A stretch of 64,000 nucleotides of DNA, from the NCBI GenBank assembly GCA_048266425.1, contig JBLWZN010000006.1, positions 1-64,000 on the forward strand. The letters run 5' to 3'. Below, piece by piece: positions 44,723 through 52,923 of the stretch. A program made the position numbers and the translations under genes. The DNA comes from Cerina sp048266425. GTDB lineage: Bacteria > Bacteroidota > Bacteroidia > Flavobacteriales > Flavobacteriaceae. Position 1 is the first letter of the stretch. Each line of letters starts with the position of its first letter. Under the pieces are notes generated by a model, which was not told where the DNA came from, ran no database searches, and worked only from the letters and a program-made list of their open reading frames with translations.

Positions 44723-47700
44723 ATGCTACATCATTTAAAAATAAATAACTATACCACCTATAGTGGTGTCACCCAGAACATCTCCCTTTCTTATCAGGTG
44801 TTTGGGCAACCTTTGCACACCGCTCCGATAGTCCTGGTAAACCATGCCTTGACGGGAAATTCCGATGTGGCTGGCGAACACGGGTGGTGGTCTACCTTGA
44901 TCGGGGACGACAAATGTATCAACACCAAAAAATACACCGTTCTGGCATTTAATATTCCAGGCAATGGGTTTGATGGGTTTGTAATAGAAAATTATAAGGA
45001 TTTTGTAGCTCGGGATATGGCACGTATATTCCTGCAGGGATTGGAGTTACTGGGTATTACAAGGCTCTATGCCATAATTGGGGGCTCTTTGGGGGGCGGT
45101 ATAGCCTGGGAAATGGCGGTTTTGTCCCCCCATCTTACCGAAAACTTGGTTCCGGTGGCATCTGATTGGAAATCGACGGACTGGTTAATTGCCAACTGTC
45201 AGATTCAAGAGCAATTTTTGATCAATTCAAAGCAGCCCGTCCACGATGCAAGAATGCACGCCATGCTCTGTTATAGGACGCCCGAGTCCTTTAAATCGCG
45301 ATTTCAAAGAAGTACCAATGAGGAATTAAAGGTATTCAATGTTGAGAGCTGGTTGACGCATCATGGCAAAAAATTACAGGAGAGGTTCCAACTTTCGGCC
45401 TATAAACTAATGAACCAATTGTTAAAGACCATAGATGTGACCCGTGGGGGTACGGAGGCCTTTCTCGAATTGCAAAAGGGGGATACCAAGATCCATATCA
45501 TCGGGGTAGATTCCGATTTGTTTTTTACCGCCGAGGAGAACAAGGAAACCTTTAAGCAGTGGGCGCAAGCCAGGAGCAATGTTACCTATGGGGAGGTGCA
45601 TTCCTTGCACGGCCATGACGCATTCTTGATCGAGTTTGATCAAATGCAACAATTGCTCAAGGGAGTGTTTGACAAGAATGGCAACGCCAAGCGGATCAAG
45701 ATCTTAAAATTTGGGGGTAAATCCCTGGCCAACGGGGAGGGGATTACACGTGTTCTGGAGATCATCACATCCAAAGTAAAAAAAGGAGAAAATATTGCCG
45801 TAGTGCTGTCGGCCCGGGAAAAGGCGACCGATCAATTGGAAGCCTTACTAAAAAAGGCCGTTGACAATAAAGATTATTCCAAAGATTTTGAGGCCTTTGA
45901 AAAGTACCAGAGGCATACCTATCCACAGGTGGACCTTTCAAGAGAGTTTGCCGAACTGAAAAATTTGTTCGAGGGGGTTTCGCTCCTCGGCGATTATAGT
46001 GCCAAGATAAAAGATCAGGTTTTGGCCTATGGGGAACTTATTTCTGCCAAGGTAATTACCAGACTATTGGTCGAAGCTGGGATAAATGCCAAGTTGGTCG
46101 ATTCGAGGAAGCTCATCAAGACCGATGGAAATTTTGGCGACGCCCAAGTATTGGAGGGGATGACCCGTCAGAACATAAAGGAGGAATTTTCAAGGATGGA
46201 TTCGGATGCGGTCCCGATCATTACCGGTTTTATTGCCTCTAACATCCACAACGAAACTACGACCTTGGGCCGTAACGGAAGTAATTATACGGCAGCGTTG
46301 TTGGCAAACTTCCTCAATGCGGAGGAATTGCAGAACTATACCCATGTAGATGGGATTTTTACCGCAAACCCGGATTTGGTACCAGATGCCAGGCGAATCG
46401 AGGAACTTTCCTATGGTGAGGCCAATGAAATGGCAAATTTTGGGGCCACCATCCTCCACGCCAAAACCATTATTCCGTTGTTGGAAAAGAATATTCCCTT
46501 GCGAATATTGAACACCTTTAACGGGGACAATGAAGGTACCCTTATCAGTGCCAAATCCAGTAAGGAAGGCATCAAATCACTTACGGTCATTGAGAACGAA
46601 GCCATGATAAATTTGGAGGGCAGGGGACTTTTGGGCAAGGTAGGGGTCGATGCCCGGATTTTTAAGGCATTGGGTCAGGCCAATATAAGTGTCAGCATTA
46701 TATCCCAAGGTTCTTCGGAGCGTGGCATCGGGTTGGTAGTTGCGGAGAGCAAGGCAGATAGGGCCAAGGCGGCGTTGGAGGCGGAATTTGCAAGCGATTT
46801 CCAATCCAAGGATATCAATATGATTACCGTGGTACGGGACGTGTCTATCATTTCTATAGTCGGACAGGACCTGAGTACCTTTCATAAGCCTTTTAATGCG
46901 TTGATAAAAAATCAGGTGGTACCGTTACTGTTCAATAATACGGTTACCGGAAAAAACGTGAGTCTGGTGCTAAAAAAATCGGATTTGCACAAGGCATTGA
47001 ACGTAATGCACGGACAGATTTTTGGCATAAGCAAGAAGGTCAATCTGGCCATTTTTGGGCATGGTAACGTAGGGGCCACCCTTATCGATCAGATTTTAAA
47101 GTCGGCCAAGACCATTGAGGAACGGCATGGAATATTGCTAAATGTTTTTGCTGTGGCCAATTCCAAAAATATACTGTTGAACCATAAAGGGATTTCCAAG
47201 AACTGGAAGTCCAACCTTAAGGACAAGGGAATTCCATATACAATGGATACGGTTTTTGGCTTTGCGAAGCGCTACCATTTGGAAAACCTGATCGCAGTGG
47301 ACAATACGGCCAGCAAGGACTTTGTGGCCCATTATTTGGAGTTCTTGGACAACGGCTTCGACCTGGTGTCCTCCAATAAAATAGCCAATACCCTCAGTTT
47401 TGACTACTACCGCACCTTGCGGAAGGAATTGGCAAACAATCAAAAACAGTATTTGTACGAGACCAACGTAGGCGCCGGTTTGCCTTTGATCGATACGATT
47501 AAATTACTGCACAGGAGCGGTGAGAACATCACCCGGATCAAGGGGGTGTTCTCGGGGTCCTTAAGCTATATATTTAATACATTTTCGGAGTCCGACCTTC
47601 CTTTTTCCACGGTCTTGAAAGAAGCGATGGAGAAGGGTTTTACAGAGCCGGATCCCAGGGAGGATCTATCGGGCAACGATGTGGGTAGAAAGTTGCTCAT

Positions 47701-48109
47701 CTTGGCCAGGGAGCTTGATTTGAGCAATGAGTTCTCGGATATTGTTGTTCAAAATCTTATTCCCGAAAAATTAAGGGAAGGTTCTGTCGCCGATTTCCTA
47801 GGTAAGTTGGATGTGATGGATCAACAGTATGCGGAAATTAAAAAGAAGCAGAAGCCAGGTTATGTGTTGAGATACGTAGGCGACCTGTCCGGAGATCTTC
47901 AAAAGGAAAAAGGGAATTTAGAGGTGAAGCTAATCTCGGTACCCAAAGAAAGTGCTTTGGGACAGATCAAGGGCTCCGATTCCATCATTGAGATTTTTAC
48001 GGAGTCCTATGGTAAAAACCCGTTGGTAATTCAAGGTGCCGGTGCCGGTTCCGCCGTAACAGCACGAGGCGTGTTCGGGGATATCCTGAGGATTGCGGAA
48101 AAAGGATAG
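44723..48109 (+). CDS. three-domain MetX-like acyltransferase / aspartokinase / homoserine dehydrogenase
   Basis: A 1128-residue fusion. Residues 1 to about 325 are a MetX-like alpha/beta-hydrolase acyltransferase: LVNHALTGNSDVAG, nucleophile S122 in GGSLGG, an Asp near 263 (GVDSDLF) and a His near 298 (HGHDAFL), so the triad is complete. From about 327 there is an aspartokinase (KILKFGGKSLA) with ACT domains near 620-760. From about 770 a homoserine dehydrogenase follows (NLAIFGHGNVGATLI, FSGSLSYIFNTF). It would catalyse aspartate phosphorylation, homoserine formation and homoserine acylation. Known in flavobacteria as an elongated ThrA. Confidence 0.92.
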   Translation: MLHHLKINNYTTYSGVTQNISLSYQVFGQPLHTAPIVLVNHALTGNSDVAGEHGWWSTLIGDDKCINTKKYTVLAFNIPGNGFDGFVIENYKDFVARDMARIFLQGLELLGITRLYAIIGGSLGGGIAWEMAVLSPHLTENLVPVASDWKSTDWLIANCQIQEQFLINSKQPVHDARMHAMLCYRTPESFKSRFQRSTNEELKVFNVESWLTHHGKKLQERFQLSAYKLMNQLLKTIDVTRGGTEAFLELQKGDTKIHIIGVDSDLFFTAEENKETFKQWAQARSNVTYGEVHSLHGHDAFLIEFDQMQQLLKGVFDKNGNAKRIKILKFGGKSLANGEGITRVLEIITSKVKKGENIAVVLSAREKATDQLEALLKKAVDNKDYSKDFEAFEKYQRHTYPQVDLSREFAELKNLFEGVSLLGDYSAKIKDQVLAYGELISAKVITRLLVEAGINAKLVDSRKLIKTDGNFGDAQVLEGMTRQNIKEEFSRMDSDAVPIITGFIASNIHNETTTLGRNGSNYTAALLANFLNAEELQNYTHVDGIFTANPDLVPDARRIEELSYGEANEMANFGATILHAKTIIPLLEKNIPLRILNTFNGDNEGTLISAKSSKEGIKSLTVIENEAMINLEGRGLLGKVGVDARIFKALGQANISVSIISQGSSERGIGLVVAESKADRAKAALEAEFASDFQSKDINMITVVRDVSIISIVGQDLSTFHKPFNALIKNQVVPLLFNNTVTGKNVSLVLKKSDLHKALNVMHGQIFGISKKVNLAIFGHGNVGATLIDQILKSAKTIEERHGILLNVFAVANSKNILLNHKGISKNWKSNLKDKGIPYTMDTVFGFAKRYHLENLIAVDNTASKDFVAHYLEFLDNGFDLVSSNKIANTLSFDYYRTLRKELANNQKQYLYETNVGAGLPLIDTIKLLHRSGENITRIKGVFSGSLSYIFNTFSESDLPFSTVLKEAMEKGFTEPDPREDLSGNDVGRKLLILARELDLSNEFSDIVVQNLIPEKLREGSVADFLGKLDVMDQQYAEIKKKQKPGYVLRYVGDLSGDLQKEKGNLEVKLISVPKESALGQIKGSDSIIEIFTESYGKNPLVIQGAGAGSAVTARGVFGDILRIAEKG

Positions 48110-48192
48110 CTTCGACTCCGCTCAGCTACCGGTGATACGGAGATTGGGCGGGGCCGAAATCGGATATTAATGAAATCCCTTAACTTTCTTGA

Positions 48193-48504
48193 ATGAAAGG
48201 TTATACAGATATTTTGGAATGTTCCGATGGAAGCTATTATGTGGGAAGTACAAAAGATATAGAAAAGCGGTTGACGTAACATCAAAATGGAGAAGGAGCA
48301 AATTATACTAAGAGAAGGCTTTCAGTGAAATTGATTTATGTTGAGGAATACCAAAGAATAGATACAGCCTTTTATCGAGAAAAGCAAATTCAAGGTTGGA
48401 GTCGAGACATGAAGGAAGCCCTTATAATTGGTGATTTTTGCGATTTACCGGGTTTGACAGAATGCAAGAATGAAAGCCATTATAAATATTTAAAGGAGAA
48501 ATAA
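48193..48504 (+). pseudogene. GIY-YIG endonuclease-like gene with an internal stop
   Basis: A 103-codon frame with one in-frame TAA at 48277-48279. Before it is GYTDILECSDGSYYVGSTKD then IEKRLT, which is the GIY-YIG motif; after it is HQNGEGANYTKRRLSVKLIY, YREKQIQGWSR and so on to a normal end. Relatives have Gln at the stop position (CAA), so a single C-to-T change explains it. These small UPF0213-type proteins are common flavobacterial genes of unclear role. Confidence 0.85.
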
Positions 48505-48512
48505 ACTTTTGT

Positions 48513-48603
48513 TTTGCTCAACCCTAATTATCACTAATTGGTGGATTAAGGTATCGAAACCTGATATCAGGTGAACCCGTATAATTTGGGCTAGAACTAG
48601 TAC
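48513..48603 (+). promoter_or_regulatory. possible structured leader or operator of metZ
   Basis: The leader of metZ contains the perfect 14-bp palindrome ACCTGATATCAGGT near 48558-48571. It also has GGTATCGAAACC, CCCgtataatttGGG and CTAGaaCTAG hairpins and a distal ACTA/TAGT pairing. It lacks the SAM-II core seen at metK and fits no riboswitch class I know. A protein operator is equally likely. Confidence 0.35.
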
Positions 48604-48626
48604 ATACAACATAGATAATACATTTA

Positions 48627-49796
48627 ATGAGTAAAAAACAGCAATTCGAAACAGAAGCAATTAGGACCCAACTGGAAAGGTCCCAATTTTTAGAGCATTC
48701 CAGTCCCGTGTACCTTACCTCAAGTTTTGTATTCGAAGATGCCGAAGACATGAGGGCTTCCTTCGCAGAGGAAAAAGATAGGAACGTATATTCCCGTTAT
48801 TCCAATCCAAATACCTCGGAATTTATAGAAAAAGTATGCAAAATGGAAGGGGCCGAAGATGGGTTTGCCTTTGCTTCTGGCATGGCGGCTGTCTTTTCCA
48901 CCTTTGCGGCATTGCTTCAAAGCGGGGACCATATTGTGTCGGCGCGTAGCGTGTTTGGCGCTACCCACGGACTATTTACAAAACATTTTCCAAAATGGGG
49001 AATAAGCACCAGCTATTTTGATATAAACGATTTGGAATCCATCGAAGGACTTGTCAAACCTTCAACCAAGATTATCTATGCGGAAACCCCCACCAACCCC
49101 GGGGTAGATGTGCTTGATATGGAGGTCTTGGGAAGGATCGCAAGAAAGCACGACCTGTTGCTTATCATCGATAACTGTTTTGCGACCCCGTATCTGCAAC
49201 AGCCCATAAAATTTGGAGCCGATCTTGTCATCCATTCAGGGACCAAGCTTATGGACGGTCAAGGCAGGGTAATGGCCGGAATTACGGTAGGAAGCAAGCA
49301 GCTTATAGATACAATATACAGGTTTTCCCGGATTACGGGACCTGCTTTGTCGCCCTTTAATGCTTGGGTTTTGTCCAAAAGCTTGGAGACTTTGGCAGTG
49401 CGGGTGGATAGGCATTGTGAAAATGCGCTAAAACTGGCCAAATATTTGGAAGATCATCCAAAAGTCAACTGGGTCAAATATCCTTTCCTAAAATCACATC
49501 CGCAGTACGAGGTTGCCAAAAGGCAGATGAAAGCAGGTGGCTGTGTGGTCGCTTTTGAAGTAAAGGGAGGCTTGGAGTCCGGTCAAAAATTCTTCAATTC
49601 CATTAAATTATTATCACTTTCGGCCAATTTGGGCGATTCCAGAAGTATTGTTACACATCCAGCATCTACCACACACAATAAATTGTCCGCAGCGGATAAG
49701 GCGGCGGTAGGCATTACCGATGGTACCGTCCGGATTTCGGTGGGTCTCGAGCATATTGACGATATTATTGCGGATATTGAACAAGCGTTGGGATAG
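48627..49796 (+). CDS. metZ: O-succinylhomoserine/O-acetylhomoserine sulfhydrylase (MetZ-like)
   Basis: A 389-residue trans-sulfuration-family PLP enzyme. It has SPVYLTSSFVFEDAEDMRAS, YSRYSNPNTSEFIEKV, the pyridoxal lysine in VIHSGTKLMDGQGR and HPASTTHNKLSAADKAAVGI. It is a paralogue of metY at 43424 but shorter. The name MetZ is by resemblance; cystathionine synthase activity cannot be excluded. Confidence 0.85.
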   Translation: MSKKQQFETEAIRTQLERSQFLEHSSPVYLTSSFVFEDAEDMRASFAEEKDRNVYSRYSNPNTSEFIEKVCKMEGAEDGFAFASGMAAVFSTFAALLQSGDHIVSARSVFGATHGLFTKHFPKWGISTSYFDINDLESIEGLVKPSTKIIYAETPTNPGVDVLDMEVLGRIARKHDLLLIIDNCFATPYLQQPIKFGADLVIHSGTKLMDGQGRVMAGITVGSKQLIDTIYRFSRITGPALSPFNAWVLSKSLETLAVRVDRHCENALKLAKYLEDHPKVNWVKYPFLKSHPQYEVAKRQMKAGGCVVAFEVKGGLESGQKFFNSIKLLSLSANLGDSRSIVTHPASTTHNKLSAADKAAVGITDGTVRISVGLEHIDDIIADIEQALG

Positions 49797-49849
49797 TGAA
49801 AAAGTTCAAGTTCAAGAACCAAGAACCAGGACAAAAGAAAATAGAACAT

Positions 49850-50003
49850 AGAAAATAGACTAAAACAGTTTATGAGTTTATAAGTTTATGTTTTTTCAAC
49901 CATCAAACATTGCTGGGAGCCAAGAATCAGGAGCTAAGATTAAGGAAACTAGAACCTAGAAAATAGACTAAAACAGTTTATAAGTTTATGTTTTCAGCCA
50001 TCA
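49850..50003. repeat. two direct copies of an AT-rich ~50-bp unit
   Basis: AGAAAATAGACTAAAACAGT starts at 49850 and again at 49958, each followed by TAAGTTTATGTTTT and an ACCATCAA-like end. They lie in the 371-nt gap between metZ and the regulator. No gene or other structure is visible in the rest of the gap except the regulator promoter. Confidence 0.7.
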
Positions 50004-50112
50004 ACCAAATCTGTCAACTTCCTTCTAGTTTCGTATTTCTAATTTTGTAAACCTTGCACCTTGAACTACAAACCATCATCCAACACCTAATAACAAAGTA
50101 ATTCAATATCCT

Positions 50113-50144
50113 AATAACTCCATAGGGTAAATTTGTTAACTTTG
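50113..50144 (+). promoter_or_regulatory. promoter and putative Rrf2 operator 1
   Basis: TAACTCCATAGGGTAAATTT at about 50114-50133 lies directly upstream of a -7 box TAACTTTG (50137-50144) and 24 nt before the regulator ATG. The ATAGGGTA core recurs at 50803 and, with one change, at 54223. Its place over the -33/-7 spacer suggests self-repression. Confidence 0.55.
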
Positions 50145-50167
50145 TCTCTATAAAGTATCTTCGTACT

Positions 50168-50575
50168 ATGCTTTCCAAGAAAACAAAATACGGACTCAAG
50201 GCGCTCGCATATTTAGCATCCCAGGAGAACAAACAACCACGACAGATTTCCGAAATCGCGGAACACGAGAACATTTCCCAAAAGTTTTTGGAAAGTATCT
50301 TACTTACCCTGAGAAAGACCGGTTTTTTGGGCTCTAAAAAGGGTAAGGGGGGTGGATATTACTTGATCAAGGAGCCTTCCGAGATATCTATGGCCACGGT
50401 GATGCGCGTGTTAGAGGGTCCCATTGCCATGATTGCTTGCGTAAGTCTAAACTTTTATGAAAAATGTGATGACTGCCCCGATGAAAAGGCCTGTTCCGTA
50501 AATAGGTTGATGTTAAAAGTGCGGGACAGCAATTTGGAAATATATCGCAATAACACCTTGGCCGATCTGATTTAG
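50168..50575 (+). CDS. Rrf2-family transcriptional regulator
   Basis: A 135-residue winged-helix regulator of the IscR/CymR/NsrR group: MLSKKTKYGLKALAYLAS, the recognition helix region ENISQKFLESILLTLRKTGF, the wing GSKKGKGGGYYL, and a dimerisation helix. Four cysteines cluster at C91, C100, C103 and C109, the area where IscR and NsrR bind Fe-S clusters. CymR, the cysteine regulator of Firmicutes, belongs to the same family. It stands directly before the sulfate-assimilation genes, so it probably controls them. Confidence 0.9.
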   Translation: MLSKKTKYGLKALAYLASQENKQPRQISEIAEHENISQKFLESILLTLRKTGFLGSKKGKGGGYYLIKEPSEISMATVMRVLEGPIAMIACVSLNFYEKCDDCPDEKACSVNRLMLKVRDSNLEIYRNNTLADLI

Positions 50576-50751
50576 GCTCTCCCGACCCTAATCCACAATT
50601 CCACGGAATTCCACCTTATAATGGTCCCGTTCCTTAATTTATTTGAAGATTCGTAAAATTCGGTCCGGATATAAGAACGATTAATGATATTCCCTGTTAT
50701 TTTTATCAATCTATCAAAACTATAAGGTGTACTCGTTATTAATTTATCCAT

Positions 50752-50814
50752 TTTGTCCGACTTTATGAAAATAATTATATTTTTGTAAACTCTATTAAAC
50801 CGATAGGGTATTAG
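50752..50814 (+). promoter_or_regulatory. cys operon promoter and putative Rrf2 operator 2
   Basis: TTTG at 50752-50755 and TATTTTTG at 50778-50785 (22-nt spacing) form a Bacteroidota-type promoter. The site TTAAACCGATAGGGTATTAG (50795-50814) covers the start-site region. It is 17 nt upstream of the first gene. Confidence 0.6.
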
Positions 50815-50831
50815 ATTTATAAACAGATTTC

Positions 50832-51095
50832 ATGATTACCGAGCAATTGATTTTAGATAAAAACACCAATAAGGAAACCTTTGATACAGATAGAAAGTCT
50901 GAAAAACCAAAGCGTAGTATTGCCAAGTCCATTAGCTGGAGGATCGTTGGCACATTGGACACCATTTTGATTTCATGGTTAGTGACGGGAACTTTAAAAG
51001 TAGCCTTTTCCATTGGGGCCGTGGAGTTATTTACCAAAATGATTTTGTATTTTTTTCACGAACGTTTTTGGAACACCATTAACTGGGGAAAATAG
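50832..51095 (+). CDS. DUF2061 small membrane protein
   Basis: An 87-residue protein with the DUF2061 signature: RSIAKSISWRIVGTLDTILI, TGTLKVAFSIGAVELFTKM and LYFFHERFWNTINWG, giving two membrane helices. This family often heads sulfate-assimilation operons in Bacteroidota and proteobacteria. A link with sulfur uptake has been proposed but is not proven. It is 23 nt before cysH. Confidence 0.85.
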   Translation: MITEQLILDKNTNKETFDTDRKSEKPKRSIAKSISWRIVGTLDTILISWLVTGTLKVAFSIGAVELFTKMILYFFHERFWNTINWGK

Positions 51096-51118
51096 GTAGT
51101 ATTTAAATTACGATTATT

Positions 51119-51742
51119 ATGAAGCATAGTCAAGAGCAGTTACGGGAGCTAAATATTCATTTTAAGGGAATTCCGCCGGCGGATATTATTTCATGGGTTT
51201 TGGATCATTCCAAAAAGGCGGTCGTAACTACTAATTTTAGGCCCTACGAGGTGGCTATTTTGCATGCCGTAACTGAAGTAGATTCAAATATCCCGGTTAT
51301 TTGGTGCGATACCGGGTACAACACCCCCAATACGTATAAACATGCCGAAGACCTTATTTCCCGTTTGGGGCTCAATATAAAATTATACGTTCCCAAACAG
51401 ACCTCGGCCCATAGGGACGCCGTAATGGGTATACCCAACATAGAGGACCCCAGACATGCCGAGTTTACCCGTCAGGTGAAATTGGAGCCTTTCAATAGGG
51501 CCATGGCTGAACATAAACCGGAGGTATGGTTTACCAATCTTAGAAAGGGACAGACGGCATTGCGCGATACGTTGGACATATTGAGCATTGGCAAGGATGG
51601 TGTATTAAAGGTAAGCCCGTTCTATCATTGGAGCGATGCCCAATTGGACGCTTACCTCAAGGAACGAAATTTGCCCAACGAGCACAAATATTTTGATCCT
51701 ACCAAGGTTCTTGAGAACCGGGAATGCGGGTTGCATATCTAA
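51119..51742 (+). CDS. cysH: phosphoadenylyl/adenylyl-sulfate reductase, cluster-free type
   Basis: A 207-residue reductase that releases sulfite from activated sulfate using thioredoxin. The PP-loop-like region is VVTTNFRPYEVAILHA, the substrate loop WCDTGYNTPNTY and the catalytic cysteine in the C-terminal RECGLHI. Only two cysteines are present. The CC and CxxC pairs that hold the [4Fe-4S] cluster in bacterial APS reductases are missing, so by sequence it resembles PAPS reductases, yet no APS kinase is encoded here. Confidence 0.9.
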   Translation: MKHSQEQLRELNIHFKGIPPADIISWVLDHSKKAVVTTNFRPYEVAILHAVTEVDSNIPVIWCDTGYNTPNTYKHAEDLISRLGLNIKLYVPKQTSAHRDAVMGIPNIEDPRHAEFTRQVKLEPFNRAMAEHKPEVWFTNLRKGQTALRDTLDILSIGKDGVLKVSPFYHWSDAQLDAYLKERNLPNEHKYFDPTKVLENRECGLHI

Positions 51743-51835
51743 TTGTTTGTTAACTTTGGCTAGCATTTAATATAAAAAAAATAATCAAGTGGCTTTCATC
51801 ATATCAGTTGTTAAGGTCGCATAAAAAAGTATAAT

Positions 51836-52792
51836 TTGGAAACATTGGAATCAGAATTGGAAGAAGTGACTACGGTGAACGAAACTTCGAATTTGGAGGT
51901 TTTAAACCGAAATCCATTGGAGAACGAGGCCTTGTACATATTTAGGGAAGTGGCTGCACAATTTGAAAAACCGGTGCTGTTGTTTTCTGGAGGAAAGGAC
52001 TCCATTACCTTGGTAAGATTGGCGCAAAAGGCGTTCTATCCAGCCAAAATCCCATTTCCATTGATGCATATAGATACGGGCCATAATTTCCCGGAGACTA
52101 TTGCCTTTAGGGACAAATTGGTAAAGGAACTGGGGGTAGAGCTTATTGTGCGAAACGTACAGGACTCCATAGATGAGGGGAAAGTGGTAGAGGAAACGGG
52201 GAAGTATGCCAGTAGAAATATATTGCAGACAACTACCTTGTTGGACGCGATAGAGGAGTTTAAGTTCGATGCCTGTATAGGCGGTGCCCGTAGGGACGAA
52301 GAAAAGGCAAGGGCCAAGGAGCGCATTTTTTCCGTTAGGGACGATTTTGGCCAATGGGACGAAAAAAACCAAAGGCCCGAACTTTTTGATATGCTCAACG
52401 GACAGATAGAATTGGGCCAGAATGTTAGGGTGTTTCCGATCAGCAATTGGACGGAACTTGATGTTTGGAGCTATATCCAAAAGGAGAATATAGAAATACC
52501 GTCCATTTATTTTGCGCACAAAAGAAATGTGTTTTTAAGGGACGGAATGATTTGGTCCGCCGAGGACGATGTTGTTTTTCGTGCAGAAGACGAGCAAGTC
52601 CTTGAGGAAACCGTGCGTTTTAGAACGGTTGGGGACATGTCCTGTACGGCAGCGGTGCTATCCCATGCCGATACCATAGACAAGGTGGTCGCAGAAATAA
52701 GGGATTCGAAAATTTCCGAAAGGGGTGCAAGGATCGACGACAAACGATCCGAGGCAGCCATGGAAAAAAGGAAGCAACAGGGTTACTTTTAG
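51836..52792 (+). CDS. cysD: sulfate adenylyltransferase subunit 2
   Basis: A 318-residue ATP sulfurylase small subunit. PP-loop VLLFSGGKDSITLVRLA, MHIDTGHNFPETIAFRD, ACIGGARRDEEKARAKER and the C-terminal MEKRKQQGYF are all family markers. No in-frame ATG exists before the conserved core, so the TTG at 51836 is the likely start. With CysN it makes APS from sulfate and ATP. Confidence 0.94.
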   Translation: METLESELEEVTTVNETSNLEVLNRNPLENEALYIFREVAAQFEKPVLLFSGGKDSITLVRLAQKAFYPAKIPFPLMHIDTGHNFPETIAFRDKLVKELGVELIVRNVQDSIDEGKVVEETGKYASRNILQTTTLLDAIEEFKFDACIGGARRDEEKARAKERIFSVRDDFGQWDEKNQRPELFDMLNGQIELGQNVRVFPISNWTELDVWSYIQKENIEIPSIYFAHKRNVFLRDGMIWSAEDDVVFRAEDEQVLEETVRFRTVGDMSCTAAVLSHADTIDKVVAEIRDSKISERGARIDDKRSEAAMEKRKQQGYF

Positions 52793-52923
52793 TAATCGGT
52801 TGGCAGGAGCGGTAGGCAGTCCTATATATTTTGTTTTATACCAGAATAAAAAGAAAAGAATTTTATAACTAAAAAAGACTCCATTTAATAGTTCCTCCCA
52901 TCCAGGGAGGGCAGGAGGGGATT

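Noticed and set aside
48513..48603. SAM-I, SAM-II or TPP riboswitch in front of metZ
   Set aside because: The conserved cores of these classes are absent. ACCTGAT superficially recalls the TPP aptamer, but the rest does not fit and the gene is not a thiamin gene.
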